Positions 34,648-44,280 of a stretch of 64,000 bases of DNA are shown in pieces. This DNA comes from Ruminococcus sp. Lineage in GTDB: Bacteria > Bacillota > Clostridia > Oscillospirales > Ruminococcaceae. The stretch is taken from contig JAFUQX010000009.1 of the NCBI GenBank assembly GCA_017472145.1, positions 54,078 through 118,077 on the forward strand, read 5' to 3'. Under the pieces are notes generated by a model. That model searched no databases and had not been told where the DNA came from. It saw only the letters and a program-made list of their open reading frames with translations. The position numbers and the translations under genes were made by a program. Position 1 is the stretch's first letter; the number at the start of each line of letters is the position of its first letter.

Positions 34648-34677
34648 CCTTGCCAACCCTGTAGATCGACTTCAAGG
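34648..34677 (-). promoter_or_regulatory. Leader hairpin of the pyr operon, possible PyrR-like binding element
   Basis: On the minus strand: lower stem CCTTG/CAAGG, an asymmetric AAG bulge on the 5' side, a six-pair upper stem TCGATC/GGTTGG using G-T pairs, and loop TACAG. The shape and its place resemble PyrR binding loops, but the CNGNGA hexaloop is missing. The 3' arm contains the leader-peptide SD. Confidence 0.5.
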
Positions 34678-34693
34678 AATCCTGTTATAAATC

Positions 34694-34722
34694 ATTATAA
34701 CATATTCTGCCGGATTTGTCCA
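34694..34722 (-). promoter_or_regulatory. Promoter of the pyrC-F-K-D operon
   Basis: Minus strand TGGACA, 17 bases, TATAAT. Transcription would start near 34687, about 160 bases before pyrC. Confidence 0.8.
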
Positions 34723-34744
34723 GTGTTTTTCTTTTACCGTTCTG

Positions 34745-35602
34745 TTACATTGCAGAAAGAGCATTGCTCAGCTCTGCCAGCTGCTCCATAGTGAGCGCTT
34801 CAATGCGCACTGTGGCCGGGAGAGACAGCTCCTCCAGCACAGAAAGGACTGCATTTTTATCATATCCCATAATGCCGGACAAAGCATTTACCAGCGTTTT
34901 CCGGCGCTGCTGGAAGCCGCACTTCACCATACGGAAGAAATGGGCAGAGTCTCTGATCCGCTCCGGCCAGGGGCTGCCCACCCGGATCTGGATCACCGCT
35001 GAATCCACATTCGGTGCAGGCATAAAGCTGCCTCTCGATACGGAAAAGAGCTTCTCCACCGTACCATAATAATTCACTGCAACGGTAATCGCTCCGGCCG
35101 CCCGGCTGCCCACATCAGCAAAAAGCTTGTCGGCTACCTCCTTCTGCACCATGACCGTGATCGTATCGATGGGCGCATGACTTTCCAGCAGGAACATCAG
35201 GATCGGCGTTGTGATATAATAAGGCAGATTGGCGCAGACTGCTACCTTCAGGCCCTGAAACTCCTCCTCAATGAGCTTCTGCAAGTCACATTCCAGAATG
35301 TCGCTGTGAATGATATGCAGATTTTCATACTCCCCTACTGTTTCCTCCAGAATGGGCAGCAGGCGGCCGTCTACCTCCACGGCCGTCACCTTCTCCGCAC
35401 GCTTGCAAAGCTCCGCTGTCAGCACACCGATGCCTGTACCGATTTCCAATACACCATAGCCCGGAGCAGCATTGCCCATTTCAGCAATTCTGGGGCATAC
35501 AGACGGGTTGATCAGAAAGTTCTGTCCCAGCTTTTTAGAGAAGTGAAAGCCATGCTTCTCCATAATGGTTCTTACAACCTGTATATTCGTTAAATTTTCC
35601 AT
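34745..35602 (-). CDS. rsmA: 16S rRNA (adenine1518/1519-N6)-dimethyltransferase RsmA/KsgA
   Basis: 285 residues. A Rossmann methyltransferase with KKLGQNFLINP, the SAM loop LEIGTGIGVLT and the catalytic NLPYYITTPIL (N-L-P-Y). It dimethylates two adenines near the 3' end of 16S rRNA. ATG 35602 overlaps the addA stop by one base (TGATG) with GGAGG six bases upstream; ATG 35605 is possible but badly spaced. It is the last gene of the addB-addA-rsmA operon. Confidence 0.95.
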   Translation of the reverse strand: MENLTNIQVVRTIMEKHGFHFSKKLGQNFLINPSVCPRIAEMGNAAPGYGVLEIGTGIGVLTAELCKRAEKVTAVEVDGRLLPILEETVGEYENLHIIHSDILECDLQKLIEEEFQGLKVAVCANLPYYITTPILMFLLESHAPIDTITVMVQKEVADKLFADVGSRAAGAITVAVNYYGTVEKLFSVSRGSFMPAPNVDSAVIQIRVGSPWPERIRDSAHFFRMVKCGFQQRRKTLVNALSGIMGYDKNAVLSVLEELSLPATVRIEALTMEQLAELSNALSAM

Positions 35603-38600
35603 CATTCTCCTCCTCCGCTTCCGAATCCGGTCTCGATTGCCTTATGCAGACAGGTTGAATAAATCCAGCATTCCTTCACAGGCTTGCCGGTCATCTGCTC
35701 CAGAGCCAGCCGGTAGATATACAGCTGCATGCGATATCGCTCCACAAGAATCGACGGCTCGGAAACCGCATCCGTTTTATAGTCGATCAGCACATAGCCG
35801 TCTCCGTCCCAAAAGGCCAGGTCAATGATACCCTTCATCATACTCCGGGACTGACGATACTGTAAAAGCGCCTGCACATCCTCAAAGGGAAGCGTCTGAG
35901 GTATCTTCAGATCACTGATGCGCACAAGAAATTTCCGCTCTCTCAGAATCTGCTCCGCACGGCGCATGCGCTGATACAAAGGATGCCGGAAAAACGGCTC
36001 GACCTCATAGGGCTTTATGCTCCTCATCTGCTCCTCGGTAATATGACCCATCTGGTGCAGATAGCGTACCTCGGACATGGGATCCTTCTCAGCCGCCGAG
36101 AACCGGCAATACTGGAAAAAGGCGTGCACCGCTGTACCGTGCTCCGCTCCCGTGAGCTGTGCCTTTCCGGTACGAATACAGCCGGGACGCTTCATGGTGA
36201 GCGCTCCGGAAGGATCAGCCTTGGAAATGGCAGACACACTGAGCAGGGAAACCTGTCCCAGGTCTTCCGACTGATACTGGTGATCCATCATGCGTCTCAG
36301 CTCTGCTGTCACATCGGCCTGCGGACGAGGCATGGGCGCCGGCGTCTCCGGGACAGGCTCAGACGATTCATAAACATTTGTATAGTGCAAATTCAGCGGC
36401 GAAAAATTCTTCCCGGCTTCTGTAACTGGACTGGCCTCCGGAACAAGACTGCGGAAGCGCTCATCCCCGCGGAATACAAGACTCATCCAGAGCCAGTCTG
36501 CCATGGAATTCGCACTGCTGATGAGACTGATCGGAATCTCAGAAGCCCCTCTCAGAACCGGTACAAATCTGGCAAGATTTTTCTTGGCGGTTTCACCATA
36601 CCGAAGGGGCAGAAACAGCTTCTGCTTGGCACGGGTCAGGGCTACATACAAAAGACGCATTTCCTCGCTTCTCAGCTGCATCTGCTTCTCCTTCAGAATA
36701 TCCCTGTGGAAGATGGACTGATACTTTTCCAGCGTCTCCGGATTCTGAAGACGGAAACCGGCCCGGCCGCTATCGGTGCACTGCATCTTCTTCAGAGCAT
36801 CCAGTCGGGAGAAGGCGGTATTGGTCTCGCAGATAAAAACAAAGGGAAATTCAAGGCCCTTTGAGCCGTGCATAGTCTTTATGGACACAGCAGAATCAGA
36901 GCTTTTGGAGGCGCTGGCCTGCTTGAAGTCTCCGCCCTTTTCACGCATGCGATCAATATACCGCAGAAAGCCTGTAAGACCTCCGCTGTTGTTCTGGGCG
37001 ATATTTGTCTCATACTGACGGGCATATTGCAGAAGCAGCTGAAGGTTGGCCTGCTTCTTTTCTCCATCCTGATAGAGCTGCATCACAGAGAGAAAATCCG
37101 TAGTATCGTAGATCCTCCGCAGAAAAGCCTCCAGCGGGTAGAGCGCACTGGCATAGCGCAGCTGCTGAAGTGTTTCATAGAGACTGCGGCACTTTTCAAC
37201 AAGAGCGGATGAACCGGTTTGCTCTTCTGTCCCCTTTTCCGCCTTTTCCAGAAGCAGACACATGGCGGCATAGAGATTCTGCTTTTTATCAACAAGACGC
37301 ACCTGAGCCAGATCATCTGCCGTAAAGGAAAACATAGGAGACAGCATTACGGCCGCAAGAGGTGTTTCCAGAAGGGGATTGTCCAGCACACGCAGGAGAT
37401 TCAGCAGCAGGCTGATTTCCTGGGACTGAAGATAGCCCTTCTCCCCGATCCCCTCCACCGGAATATGAAGCCGCTCCAGCTCCGCTGCATATTTCGCCGC
37501 AGGCCCTTTATTTCTCAGAAGAATGCAGAAGTCCGCAGGCGTACAGGGACGGGTCGTACCGTCCCGCTCCAGAACCGGATATCCGCTCTGAAGCATGGAA
37601 CGGATCGTCTCTACAGTATAGATCCGAACAGACTGCACCGACTGCCCGGCTTCATCCTTCTCAGGAAGAATGGCGATTTCCACAGCTTGCTGCTCATCCG
37701 GCAGCTTCTGATAGCCCAGCGCACCGGGATAGAGCCATTCATCCTCATTATAGGCAATATCACCGCATTTTTCCGACATCAGCCGGGCAAACAGAAAGTT
37801 GACAAAGCCAATGACAGGACCGCTGCTGCGGAAATTCTGATTCAGGCGAATGAGCTTCAAAGCAGCCTGGGACTCGCTGGAAAACGGCTCGGCATCGGAT
37901 ACAGCCGCAGAAAAGTTCCGGGGATTGGCCATACGGAACTGATAGATACACTGCTTGACATCTCCTACCAGAAAGACATTGCTGCCAAAACGCAGACGGC
38001 CGGTTTCCGGATCGATACAGTTCCGGGACAGGAGCTTGAAGATATAATCCTGCTTGTTGTTGGAGTCCTGATACTCATCGATCATGATCAACTCATAGTA
38101 AGCAGACATCTCCCTGGCCAGAGCGGATGGCCGGACGTTTCCATCCTCATCCACCTCACTCAGCAGCTGAAGGGCAAGACGCTCACCGTCATCAAAGCTA
38201 AGGCCGTTCCGCTCGCACTTCATCCGCCACAGGGTATCAGTCAGCTCCTGCTCCATTTCTGTCAGAAGCGGAAGCAGCTCCTTGTGCCGCTCTGCATCGG
38301 TCTCATAATAGGGCAGATAGGCGATGATTTCATCCAGAAGGGGCTGGAGACGTCCGTCATACTGACTCCGCAGCTCCTTCACCTTCTCAAACTGCAGCAG
38401 ATCGGAGACCTCTTTTTTCCGCACAGTGGGATAACGCTTTCCATCATGAATCTGATCCGTTACAGCGGCCAGACGGCAGATCTCCTCCAGGGACGGATTT
38501 TCCTCATGGAGCAGTCTGTCCAGCAAGGCCACACAATCATAGTCCTGTGTGATCCAGTCCAGGACATTATTCTTTTTATCATACAGCCCGCCGGACAGAT

Positions 38601-39285
38601 ACAGCGCCTGGTCAACCAAGTCACGGATAACCGAGATCTCCGAGCGGAATTTCCGGATCATGCCAGCGATATAAACATTTTCCATGCAGGGACGGTCATA
38701 TTCCTCAAGCGTTTTTTTCAGCCAGAGCTTCGGGAACGGGATCGTGCCGAAAAATTCATGCAGCTCCAGAAGCAGCGTCTCCAGAGGACGGTCGTTCTTT
38801 CCGCAAAAGGCATCCCACAGGAGCTTCATGTCCTCTGCACGCTCCCGATGCCATCTTCCGATCACCTCATCAGCCGCATTGGCACAGAGCACCGCCTGCT
38901 CCGATTCATCCAGCACGCGAAAGGCGGAGGTGATCTCTCCGTCCAGAATATGCTCCCGGATAAAGTCAAAGCAAAAGGCATTGATAGTGGAAATTCTCGC
39001 TACAGACAAAAGCATTTGCTGGCGGCGCAGCCACGCATCCTCCGGAGCAGCTGCAATGGCTTTCTCCAGTGAAGCAGAAAGGCGCTGTCTGATTTCCGCA
39101 GCGGCCTCATTCGTGAAGGTCACCACGATCATCTTCTCCACGGGAACCGGATAAGTTCTGTCCGAAATAATTTTTGTAAGACGCTCTACCAGAACGGAGG
39201 TCTTTCCGCTTCCGGCCGCAGCGGATACGATCAGTCCGCTTCCCCGTGCATCAATTGCCGTCTGCTGTTGTGTCGTCCAGGCCAT
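35602..39285 (-). CDS. addA: ATP-dependent helicase/nuclease subunit A (AddA)
   Basis: 1227 residues. A UvrD-type superfamily 1A helicase with Q-motif TTQQQTAIDA, Walker A AAAGSGKTS (22-30), motif II MIDEYQDSNN, motif III VGDVKQCIYQFR and the later KTMHGSKGLEFPFV. The C-terminal RecB-like nuclease is seen in DLAFWDGDGYVLIDYKTD. With AddB it resects double-strand ends and responds to Chi. It overlaps addB by 35 bases. Confidence 0.96.
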   Translation of the reverse strand: MAWTTQQQTAIDARGSGLIVSAAAGSGKTSVLVERLTKIISDRTYPVPVEKMIVVTFTNEAAAEIRQRLSASLEKAIAAAPEDAWLRRQQMLLSVARISTINAFCFDFIREHILDGEITSAFRVLDESEQAVLCANAADEVIGRWHRERAEDMKLLWDAFCGKNDRPLETLLLELHEFFGTIPFPKLWLKKTLEEYDRPCMENVYIAGMIRKFRSEISVIRDLVDQALYLSGGLYDKKNNVLDWITQDYDCVALLDRLLHEENPSLEEICRLAAVTDQIHDGKRYPTVRKKEVSDLLQFEKVKELRSQYDGRLQPLLDEIIAYLPYYETDAERHKELLPLLTEMEQELTDTLWRMKCERNGLSFDDGERLALQLLSEVDEDGNVRPSALAREMSAYYELIMIDEYQDSNNKQDYIFKLLSRNCIDPETGRLRFGSNVFLVGDVKQCIYQFRMANPRNFSAAVSDAEPFSSESQAALKLIRLNQNFRSSGPVIGFVNFLFARLMSEKCGDIAYNEDEWLYPGALGYQKLPDEQQAVEIAILPEKDEAGQSVQSVRIYTVETIRSMLQSGYPVLERDGTTRPCTPADFCILLRNKGPAAKYAAELERLHIPVEGIGEKGYLQSQEISLLLNLLRVLDNPLLETPLAAVMLSPMFSFTADDLAQVRLVDKKQNLYAAMCLLLEKAEKGTEEQTGSSALVEKCRSLYETLQQLRYASALYPLEAFLRRIYDTTDFLSVMQLYQDGEKKQANLQLLLQYARQYETNIAQNNSGGLTGFLRYIDRMREKGGDFKQASASKSSDSAVSIKTMHGSKGLEFPFVFICETNTAFSRLDALKKMQCTDSGRAGFRLQNPETLEKYQSIFHRDILKEKQMQLRSEEMRLLYVALTRAKQKLFLPLRYGETAKKNLARFVPVLRGASEIPISLISSANSMADWLWMSLVFRGDERFRSLVPEASPVTEAGKNFSPLNLHYTNVYESSEPVPETPAPMPRPQADVTAELRRMMDHQYQSEDLGQVSLLSVSAISKADPSGALTMKRPGCIRTGKAQLTGAEHGTAVHAFFQYCRFSAAEKDPMSEVRYLHQMGHITEEQMRSIKPYEVEPFFRHPLYQRMRRAEQILRERKFLVRISDLKIPQTLPFEDVQALLQYRQSRSMMKGIIDLAFWDGDGYVLIDYKTDAVSEPSILVERYRMQLYIYRLALEQMTGKPVKECWIYSTCLHKAIETGFGSGGGE

Positions 39286-42200
39286 CTTCGTCCTCCTTTC
39301 CGCTGAGTATATCCAGCATCCGTTCCGTCAGATTTTCTGTTTTTTTATTGACTCTGCGGCAAGACTCATGGCCGCTGATACCGCATAGATCGGCAAAGCC
39401 ACAAAATTTGCAGGCATCCCGGTCACCCAGAAACAAAGGGCTTACCGAAATATCGCCCTCATATATCGATTCAGCTGTTTCCAGCACTTTATCCTTTACA
39501 TATTCACGCAGCCGCTTCATCTGCTTTTCATTTACAAAGCAGCCCTGCTGACGGCTGAGGGATACGCCGTCCTTCAGAAGCTTTGCATGGATGAATTTTC
39601 CAGCCATCCCCTTGTCCATGTGACGAAGAAGGCCCACATCCCCCAGAAGCAGTCCGTTCATTCTGTACTGCTCATTCAGAATGTCCTCATACCGGGCATG
39701 ATTGCCGCGCTCTGAAGTACACAGGGGCATACCAGCCGGAAGGTACAGAACACCGGCCGGCCTTGCACCAGAAAGCTTCGCCCCCGGCTCGGTAATAGAG
39801 AACAGATACATCAGCATCTGCATATCCAGACCATAGATCAGATTGCCCAGAGAGAAGGTCTTTCCGCCGCTTTTGTAGTCCACTACACGCACCCATTCCT
39901 TTTCTCCGTCCCGGAACAGATCTACACGGTCTACGATCCCCATTATGCTCACCGGATGGCCGGAAGCAGTCACAAGCTTTGGCGATGGAAAATCTGGATT
40001 CCGGTCAGAGACATCCAGCTCCATATAGACCGGATAGAAATCGGACTGACGCAGCTCCTCCTGCATGTGCACGGCCAATGCAGCCATGCCGTCGGTTATC
40101 CGTGTAAGAGCTGCAATATCCCGGATATTCTTGCCGTAATCACCGCCTAGCTTCTCCTGCCAGTATGCATCTGCAAGGCGATGGAGATGGTCGGAAAGCG
40201 CTTCCTCCGACATTTCCAGAAACTGCTCCCTGGGCAAATCGCAAAGCAGCTTTTCCAGACACGCATGAATCAGACTGCCACTTTCGGTGGCCTGGAGTGA
40301 AATCTTCCGACGCTCATAGAGCTTCAGCGCATACTGACAGAAATAATGAAAGGCACACATCCGGAAGGTCTCCAGACGAGAGGCCGTCAGCGTAAGACGG
40401 CTTCCCACCAGCTGTTCCATCACCTCCGGCTCTATAGTAAAATCTGCATCATAATGCACACAGCTGAGATAGTCGATCCGCCGTGCATAGTAATCATCCT
40501 CATAAAGAAGCGTCTGAAGGGCTGAGATCGTCTCATCCCGGCTGTGAAAATTCCGCACATAGTGATAATAGGCAGCCGGTCTGGTTACTGCATAATAAAA
40601 AGGAGAAAGTGACTTCTGGGTCAGCAGCATATCCCTGCTGTTCCTGAAAAGAGACAGCGCAAGATCGACCACGCTGCTCCGGCGGCATTTGCTATCACTG
40701 AAATCCGCCAGCGGATAACAGAGATACAGCTCCTCCGAAGGGCTGGAGAGGATCTTATAGACCGCCAGCCGTTCATCAGCAGCACTCAGCTCCGACGGCT
40801 GTCCGATGGAAATGCCGCACTGCTCCAATGCAATCCGGTCACGCTCCGAAAACAGAGCATTACCGGAAGACTGCTTCGGAAACTGGCCCTCACATACGCC
40901 CAGAACAAAGGTGATCTTTGGCTCGCTCAGACGGGAGGTTCCCGCCGGACCGATAAAGACTGCATCCAATGTCCGCGGCGGCACAGAGTGAGATACAGAA
41001 TGAAGCAGAGACTCAAGCACGTCAAAATATTCCTTCAGCTTCAGCTCCTTATCCTCATAGAGGAAGGCCAGCACATCCAGAATGTCCATAAAGCTCTCCC
41101 ATACACGCTTGAAATCCTGCTGCATCTGCGCCAGATGAGCAGGATCAGGATGATGCAGCAGCTCCTCCGCTCTGCGTCCGATTTCCTGCTGTTCAAGGAA
41201 GGCATATACAGCACGGCTGTAGTCTGCACCGGTTTTGCAGGACTTGCAGCTTTGCCGCAGACTCTCCATAGGCGCAAGGAGCTTCTGACGAATCAGCTCG
41301 ATTTCTCCCGCCTCCTCACCATACACAAAAGGCGCAGCCCAGGCTTCACCGTCGATGCTCCAGATGTAGCAATAATTTTCCAGCTGTGCAAGCTCCATAA
41401 GGTCACAGTCCGTATAGCCCGATTTTCCGCATCGGAGAAGCAGCTCTGTATCCGGCAGCTTTCGTGACAGCAATCCGAACAGTGTGGTGAGATATACCAT
41501 AAAGGGCGTATGCAGAACCGATCTGGCCATATCCAGATGATAGGGCAGCTCATAGCGATTCATGGCATGCTCCAGCACACCGGCATATTCCGGAAGCTGA
41601 TTGGTCACTACAGCGATATCCCGGCATCGCAGAGTCGAATCCTCTGCCAGCTTCCGCTTAATGGTGGCGCAGACAAATTCGGCCTCATCCACAGGCGACT
41701 TTCCCTCAAAGATATGGATATGCTCCGAATCCTGTACAGCCTGGAGCTTCACCGGACGAAACAGTGTTTCGCTCAGCTGCTTCAGATCCGGATGATGCAT
41801 CCGCTTCTGCTCTGTACAGCGGATGAATTCCACAGGAATATGGCAGCCGGATGCGATCTCACGGATTTTCCGGCAGGCCGCTCCGACAGAAGCAAACAGC
41901 GAAAGCTCCGGCTCATTCTCCGACTCCATACGCAGCGCAAAATAAACCTCATCGGCCAGTGCACAGATCACGGCCAGCATTTCATACTGATCCGGAGTAA
42001 AGCTCTCAAACTCATCGATAAAAACGATCTTTCCGGCAAAAAAGTCATTCCCATTGGCAATTGCGGCGGCCTCGGTGATATCCGTCATGGTATCCTTGAG
42101 CTGATGACGGGCCAGCAGCAGCTCATACTGCTGAAGCAGAACCGCCAGATCCAGTGTTTTGTCCAGAAGCCGTCCCTTCAGGCTTCCGCACTGCTCAAAT

Positions 42201-42616
42201 AACTGGTCGGAGGTCATACCGCTTCGGCGCAGAACCGAAAACAGGGGGGCAATCTGTGCAGTGAACTCAGCACGTGTACTCTGTTTCCGGAAGAAGCGCA
42301 GCTGCTTTTCTGCCTGATTCACAGCCTGCTGAGAAAGTCCTGTCTGGGTCAGCTCATCCATATAGGTTCCGGCCTCTCCGCCGCCGAACCGCTGAAAGAT
42401 GCTGCGGGCCAGCGAGGTAAAGCTGTGGGTTTCCAGTGCATTAAAGGCCTGTACCCCCAGAAGATCATAGAGCTTCCGGTCAAATTCATAGGAAAACTGC
42501 TCCGGCACAATGGCAAGTATATCCTGACCCTGAGCAGAAAGTGTCTTCATCAGCTGCATCATCTTCCAGGACTTGCCGCAGCCGGCTCCTCCGATGAGAA
42601 AATGTATCACGATCAT
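39251..42616 (-). CDS. addB: ATP-dependent nuclease subunit B (AddB)
   Basis: 1121 residues. Walker A LIGGAGCGKS sits at the N-terminus as in AddB, helicase-like folds lack most motifs, and a C-terminal RecB nuclease domain follows (RVVDYKSGGKTF). The Fe-S cluster Cys set is complete: one upstream Cys in FRMCAFHYF and C-x2-C-x5-C in CKFCGFADLC. ATG 42616 has GAGG four bases before it; GTG 42610 is an alternative. First gene of the addB-addA-rsmA operon; the Lrp-gene terminator lies immediately upstream. Confidence 0.94.
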   Translation of the reverse strand: MIVIHFLIGGAGCGKSWKMMQLMKTLSAQGQDILAIVPEQFSYEFDRKLYDLLGVQAFNALETHSFTSLARSIFQRFGGGEAGTYMDELTQTGLSQQAVNQAEKQLRFFRKQSTRAEFTAQIAPLFSVLRRSGMTSDQLFEQCGSLKGRLLDKTLDLAVLLQQYELLLARHQLKDTMTDITEAAAIANGNDFFAGKIVFIDEFESFTPDQYEMLAVICALADEVYFALRMESENEPELSLFASVGAACRKIREIASGCHIPVEFIRCTEQKRMHHPDLKQLSETLFRPVKLQAVQDSEHIHIFEGKSPVDEAEFVCATIKRKLAEDSTLRCRDIAVVTNQLPEYAGVLEHAMNRYELPYHLDMARSVLHTPFMVYLTTLFGLLSRKLPDTELLLRCGKSGYTDCDLMELAQLENYCYIWSIDGEAWAAPFVYGEEAGEIELIRQKLLAPMESLRQSCKSCKTGADYSRAVYAFLEQQEIGRRAEELLHHPDPAHLAQMQQDFKRVWESFMDILDVLAFLYEDKELKLKEYFDVLESLLHSVSHSVPPRTLDAVFIGPAGTSRLSEPKITFVLGVCEGQFPKQSSGNALFSERDRIALEQCGISIGQPSELSAADERLAVYKILSSPSEELYLCYPLADFSDSKCRRSSVVDLALSLFRNSRDMLLTQKSLSPFYYAVTRPAAYYHYVRNFHSRDETISALQTLLYEDDYYARRIDYLSCVHYDADFTIEPEVMEQLVGSRLTLTASRLETFRMCAFHYFCQYALKLYERRKISLQATESGSLIHACLEKLLCDLPREQFLEMSEEALSDHLHRLADAYWQEKLGGDYGKNIRDIAALTRITDGMAALAVHMQEELRQSDFYPVYMELDVSDRNPDFPSPKLVTASGHPVSIMGIVDRVDLFRDGEKEWVRVVDYKSGGKTFSLGNLIYGLDMQMLMYLFSITEPGAKLSGARPAGVLYLPAGMPLCTSERGNHARYEDILNEQYRMNGLLLGDVGLLRHMDKGMAGKFIHAKLLKDGVSLSRQQGCFVNEKQMKRLREYVKDKVLETAESIYEGDISVSPLFLGDRDACKFCGFADLCGISGHESCRRVNKKTENLTERMLDILSGKEDEDGLDDTTADGN

Positions 42617-42632
42617 CCCTCCTCTATAAAAC

Positions 42633-42668
42633 AAAAATCCGCAGAATAGAAACGATCTATACTGCGGA
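42633..42668 (-). terminator. Intrinsic terminator of the Lrp-type gene
   Basis: Minus strand TCCGCAG-x-ATAG type arms (12 bases each, one mismatch) with a seven-base loop, then TTTTTG. It separates the regulator from addB. Confidence 0.8.
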
Positions 42669-42682
42669 CTTTTCCATAGCAC

Positions 42683-43126
42683 TCAGACATTGGGCTCCAC
42701 GTTGATTTCACGATGGGGCACCGGTGTGGAGAATACGATTTGCGTTGATGTATTGCCAAACCGCTGAATTTTTCCGATAAATGCATCCAGCTCCTGCGTG
42801 GACGGGAAGGATACCTTGATCAGCATCGAATAGATCCCGGTGACACAATTGCATTCCAGAACATTCGGACAGTCGTTGATGAACGGATAGAATTCTGACT
42901 TGCGGTCAGCGGCCAGCTCGAGATTGATAAAAGCTGTAATGTGATATCCCAGCTTCTGACGGTCAATCACGGTATTATACCCAAGAATAATGCCCTGCTT
43001 CTCCAACTTGTCGATTCTGGAGGAAACGGCCGGGGCGGAAAGGAACACCTTGGAAGCCAGCACCTTGAGCGGCGTTCTTGCGTTCTCCTGTAACAGCGTG
43101 ATCAGCATTGCATCGATTTTATCCAT
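42683..43126 (-). CDS. Lrp/AsnC family transcriptional regulator
   Basis: 147 residues. The N-terminal winged helix (MDKIDAMLITLLQENARTP..., recognition helix around SAPAVSSRIDKLEKQGII) is followed by a RAM/AsnC ligand domain (about 65-140). Such proteins sense amino acids or related metabolites and form octamers. Targets are unknown. ATG 43126 follows AAGGGAT. Upstream, 43127-43283 is AT-rich with one possible extended -10 (TGTTATACT near 43236-43244) and nothing else clear. Confidence 0.92.
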   Translation of the reverse strand: MDKIDAMLITLLQENARTPLKVLASKVFLSAPAVSSRIDKLEKQGIILGYNTVIDRQKLGYHITAFINLELAADRKSEFYPFINDCPNVLECNCVTGIYSMLIKVSFPSTQELDAFIGKIQRFGNTSTQIVFSTPVPHREINVEPNV

Positions 43127-43283
43127 GTAATTATCCCTTTCTGCACATTCCACTATGAAAAATAAATCAAACCCGCTGTATTTTCATATCAGACATGCAT
43201 TTTCTCTTACTTTTATGAAGCATTCATTCTCGTATAGTATAACAAATAAATATTTCTGTACATTTGACAAACTATAAATTTTC

Positions 43284-43787
43284 TCAGTCACGCTTCTTCG
43301 GCTTCTTCCGGCTTTCTTCCATGCGTGCCTTGACCTTCTGGATCTCCTGAAGGCTTGCTGTCAGACAGGCCTCTGTATCTCCCAGCACACGGTTCACATA
43401 ATCCGCTGCACCGGCTCTGATCTCGTTGGATGCATACTGGGCACGAGCCAGCATATCTGCACCTCTCTGACGGGCGGCCTGCTGAATGGCCTGCTCAGAG
43501 CACTTCTTCTGTGCCTCACGCTCAGCATCCTGTACGATGTCCTGTGCATGCAGCTCAGCATCCTGTACGATCTGCTCCGCTTTGGCCTTGGCATCGTTGA
43601 TAATGCGTTCGCAATCAAAATCAATCAGCTTTGCACGTTTGATTTCGGCAGGAATATTCAAACGGATGTCATTGATCAATTCACGCAGACGATCTGCGTC
43701 CACAACAACTTTATGGGTAGCAAACGGAATCGGACGGGCCTCATCCAGCGTATCGTCCATATCTTCCAGAATTTCCTCAATGTTCAT
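43284..43787 (-). CDS. Coiled-coil protein, conserved partner of coaD
   Basis: 167 residues, mostly charged helix. An acidic N-terminus (MNIEEILEDMDDTLDEA) is followed by a region like AKLIDFDCERIINDAKAKAE and Ala/Glu/Gln-rich heptads to a basic tail (KKPKKRD). It resembles the proteins often labelled ATPase or F0 subunit b-like that follow coaD in clostridia; no ATPase motif is present. A scaffolding or division-site role (DivIVA-like look) is speculation. One base separates it from coaD. Confidence 0.75.
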   Translation of the reverse strand: MNIEEILEDMDDTLDEARPIPFATHKVVVDADRLRELINDIRLNIPAEIKRAKLIDFDCERIINDAKAKAEQIVQDAELHAQDIVQDAEREAQKKCSEQAIQQAARQRGADMLARAQYASNEIRAGAADYVNRVLGDTEACLTASLQEIQKVKARMEESRKKPKKRD

Positions 43788-43788
43788 C

Positions 43789-44280
43789 TTATTTCTCCTT
43801 TACCAAACGTTTTTTGATGTCTTCCAGTATCAGCTCCGGTACGAAATGACTGATGTCACCTCCAAAATTGGCAATCTGCTTCACCACACTGGAGCTGAGA
43901 TACATATTCTCCGCTGCTGTTGTCAGAAACACCGTTTCCGCTCCGTCATAAAGCTTCTTGTTGGCCAGAGCCATCTGAAACTCATATTCAAAGTCACTGA
44001 CTGCACGCAGTCCCTTTACGATCGCAATAGCACCCACCTGCTTTACATAATCTGCAAGAAGGCCATCATAGCTGTCCACCACAATATTAGGCAGTGCAGT
44101 GGTTACAGAACGAACCATATTCTTTCGCTCCTCCAGAGAAAAGCTATAATTACTCTTCATCATATTGACCGATACAAGCACGATCACCTGATCGAACAAG
44201 CTGGAGGCTCTGGTGATAATATCAAGATGTCCCAGTGTCACCGGGTCAAAGCTACCCGGACAGACTGCGATTCTACTCAT
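43789..44280 (-). CDS. coaD: Phosphopantetheine adenylyltransferase
   Basis: 163 residues, a nucleotidyltransferase with the T/HxGH motif as GSFDPVTLGHLDII and the later YLSSSVVKQIANFGGD block. It makes dephospho-CoA from 4'-phosphopantetheine and ATP. It overlaps rsmD by eight bases, the common rsmD-coaD pair. Confidence 0.96.
   Translation of the reverse strand: MSRIAVCPGSFDPVTLGHLDIITRASSLFDQVIVLVSVNMMKSNYSFSLEERKNMVRSVTTALPNIVVDSYDGLLADYVKQVGAIAIVKGLRAVSDFEYEFQMALANKKLYDGAETVFLTTAAENMYLSSSVVKQIANFGGDISHFVPELILEDIKKRLVKEK

Noticed and set aside
34648-34677. Confident PyrR binding site
   Set aside because: Only the shape and position fit; the conserved CNGNGA hexaloop is absent and no pyrR is in the window. 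Kept as a tentative element.
37219-39072. A 617-codon plus-strand frame opposite addA, and similar long frames opposite mutS2, uvrC, purD, pyrC and the mannanase
   Set aside because: All lie opposite genes with clear family motifs and read as Leu/His/Gln-rich shadows.
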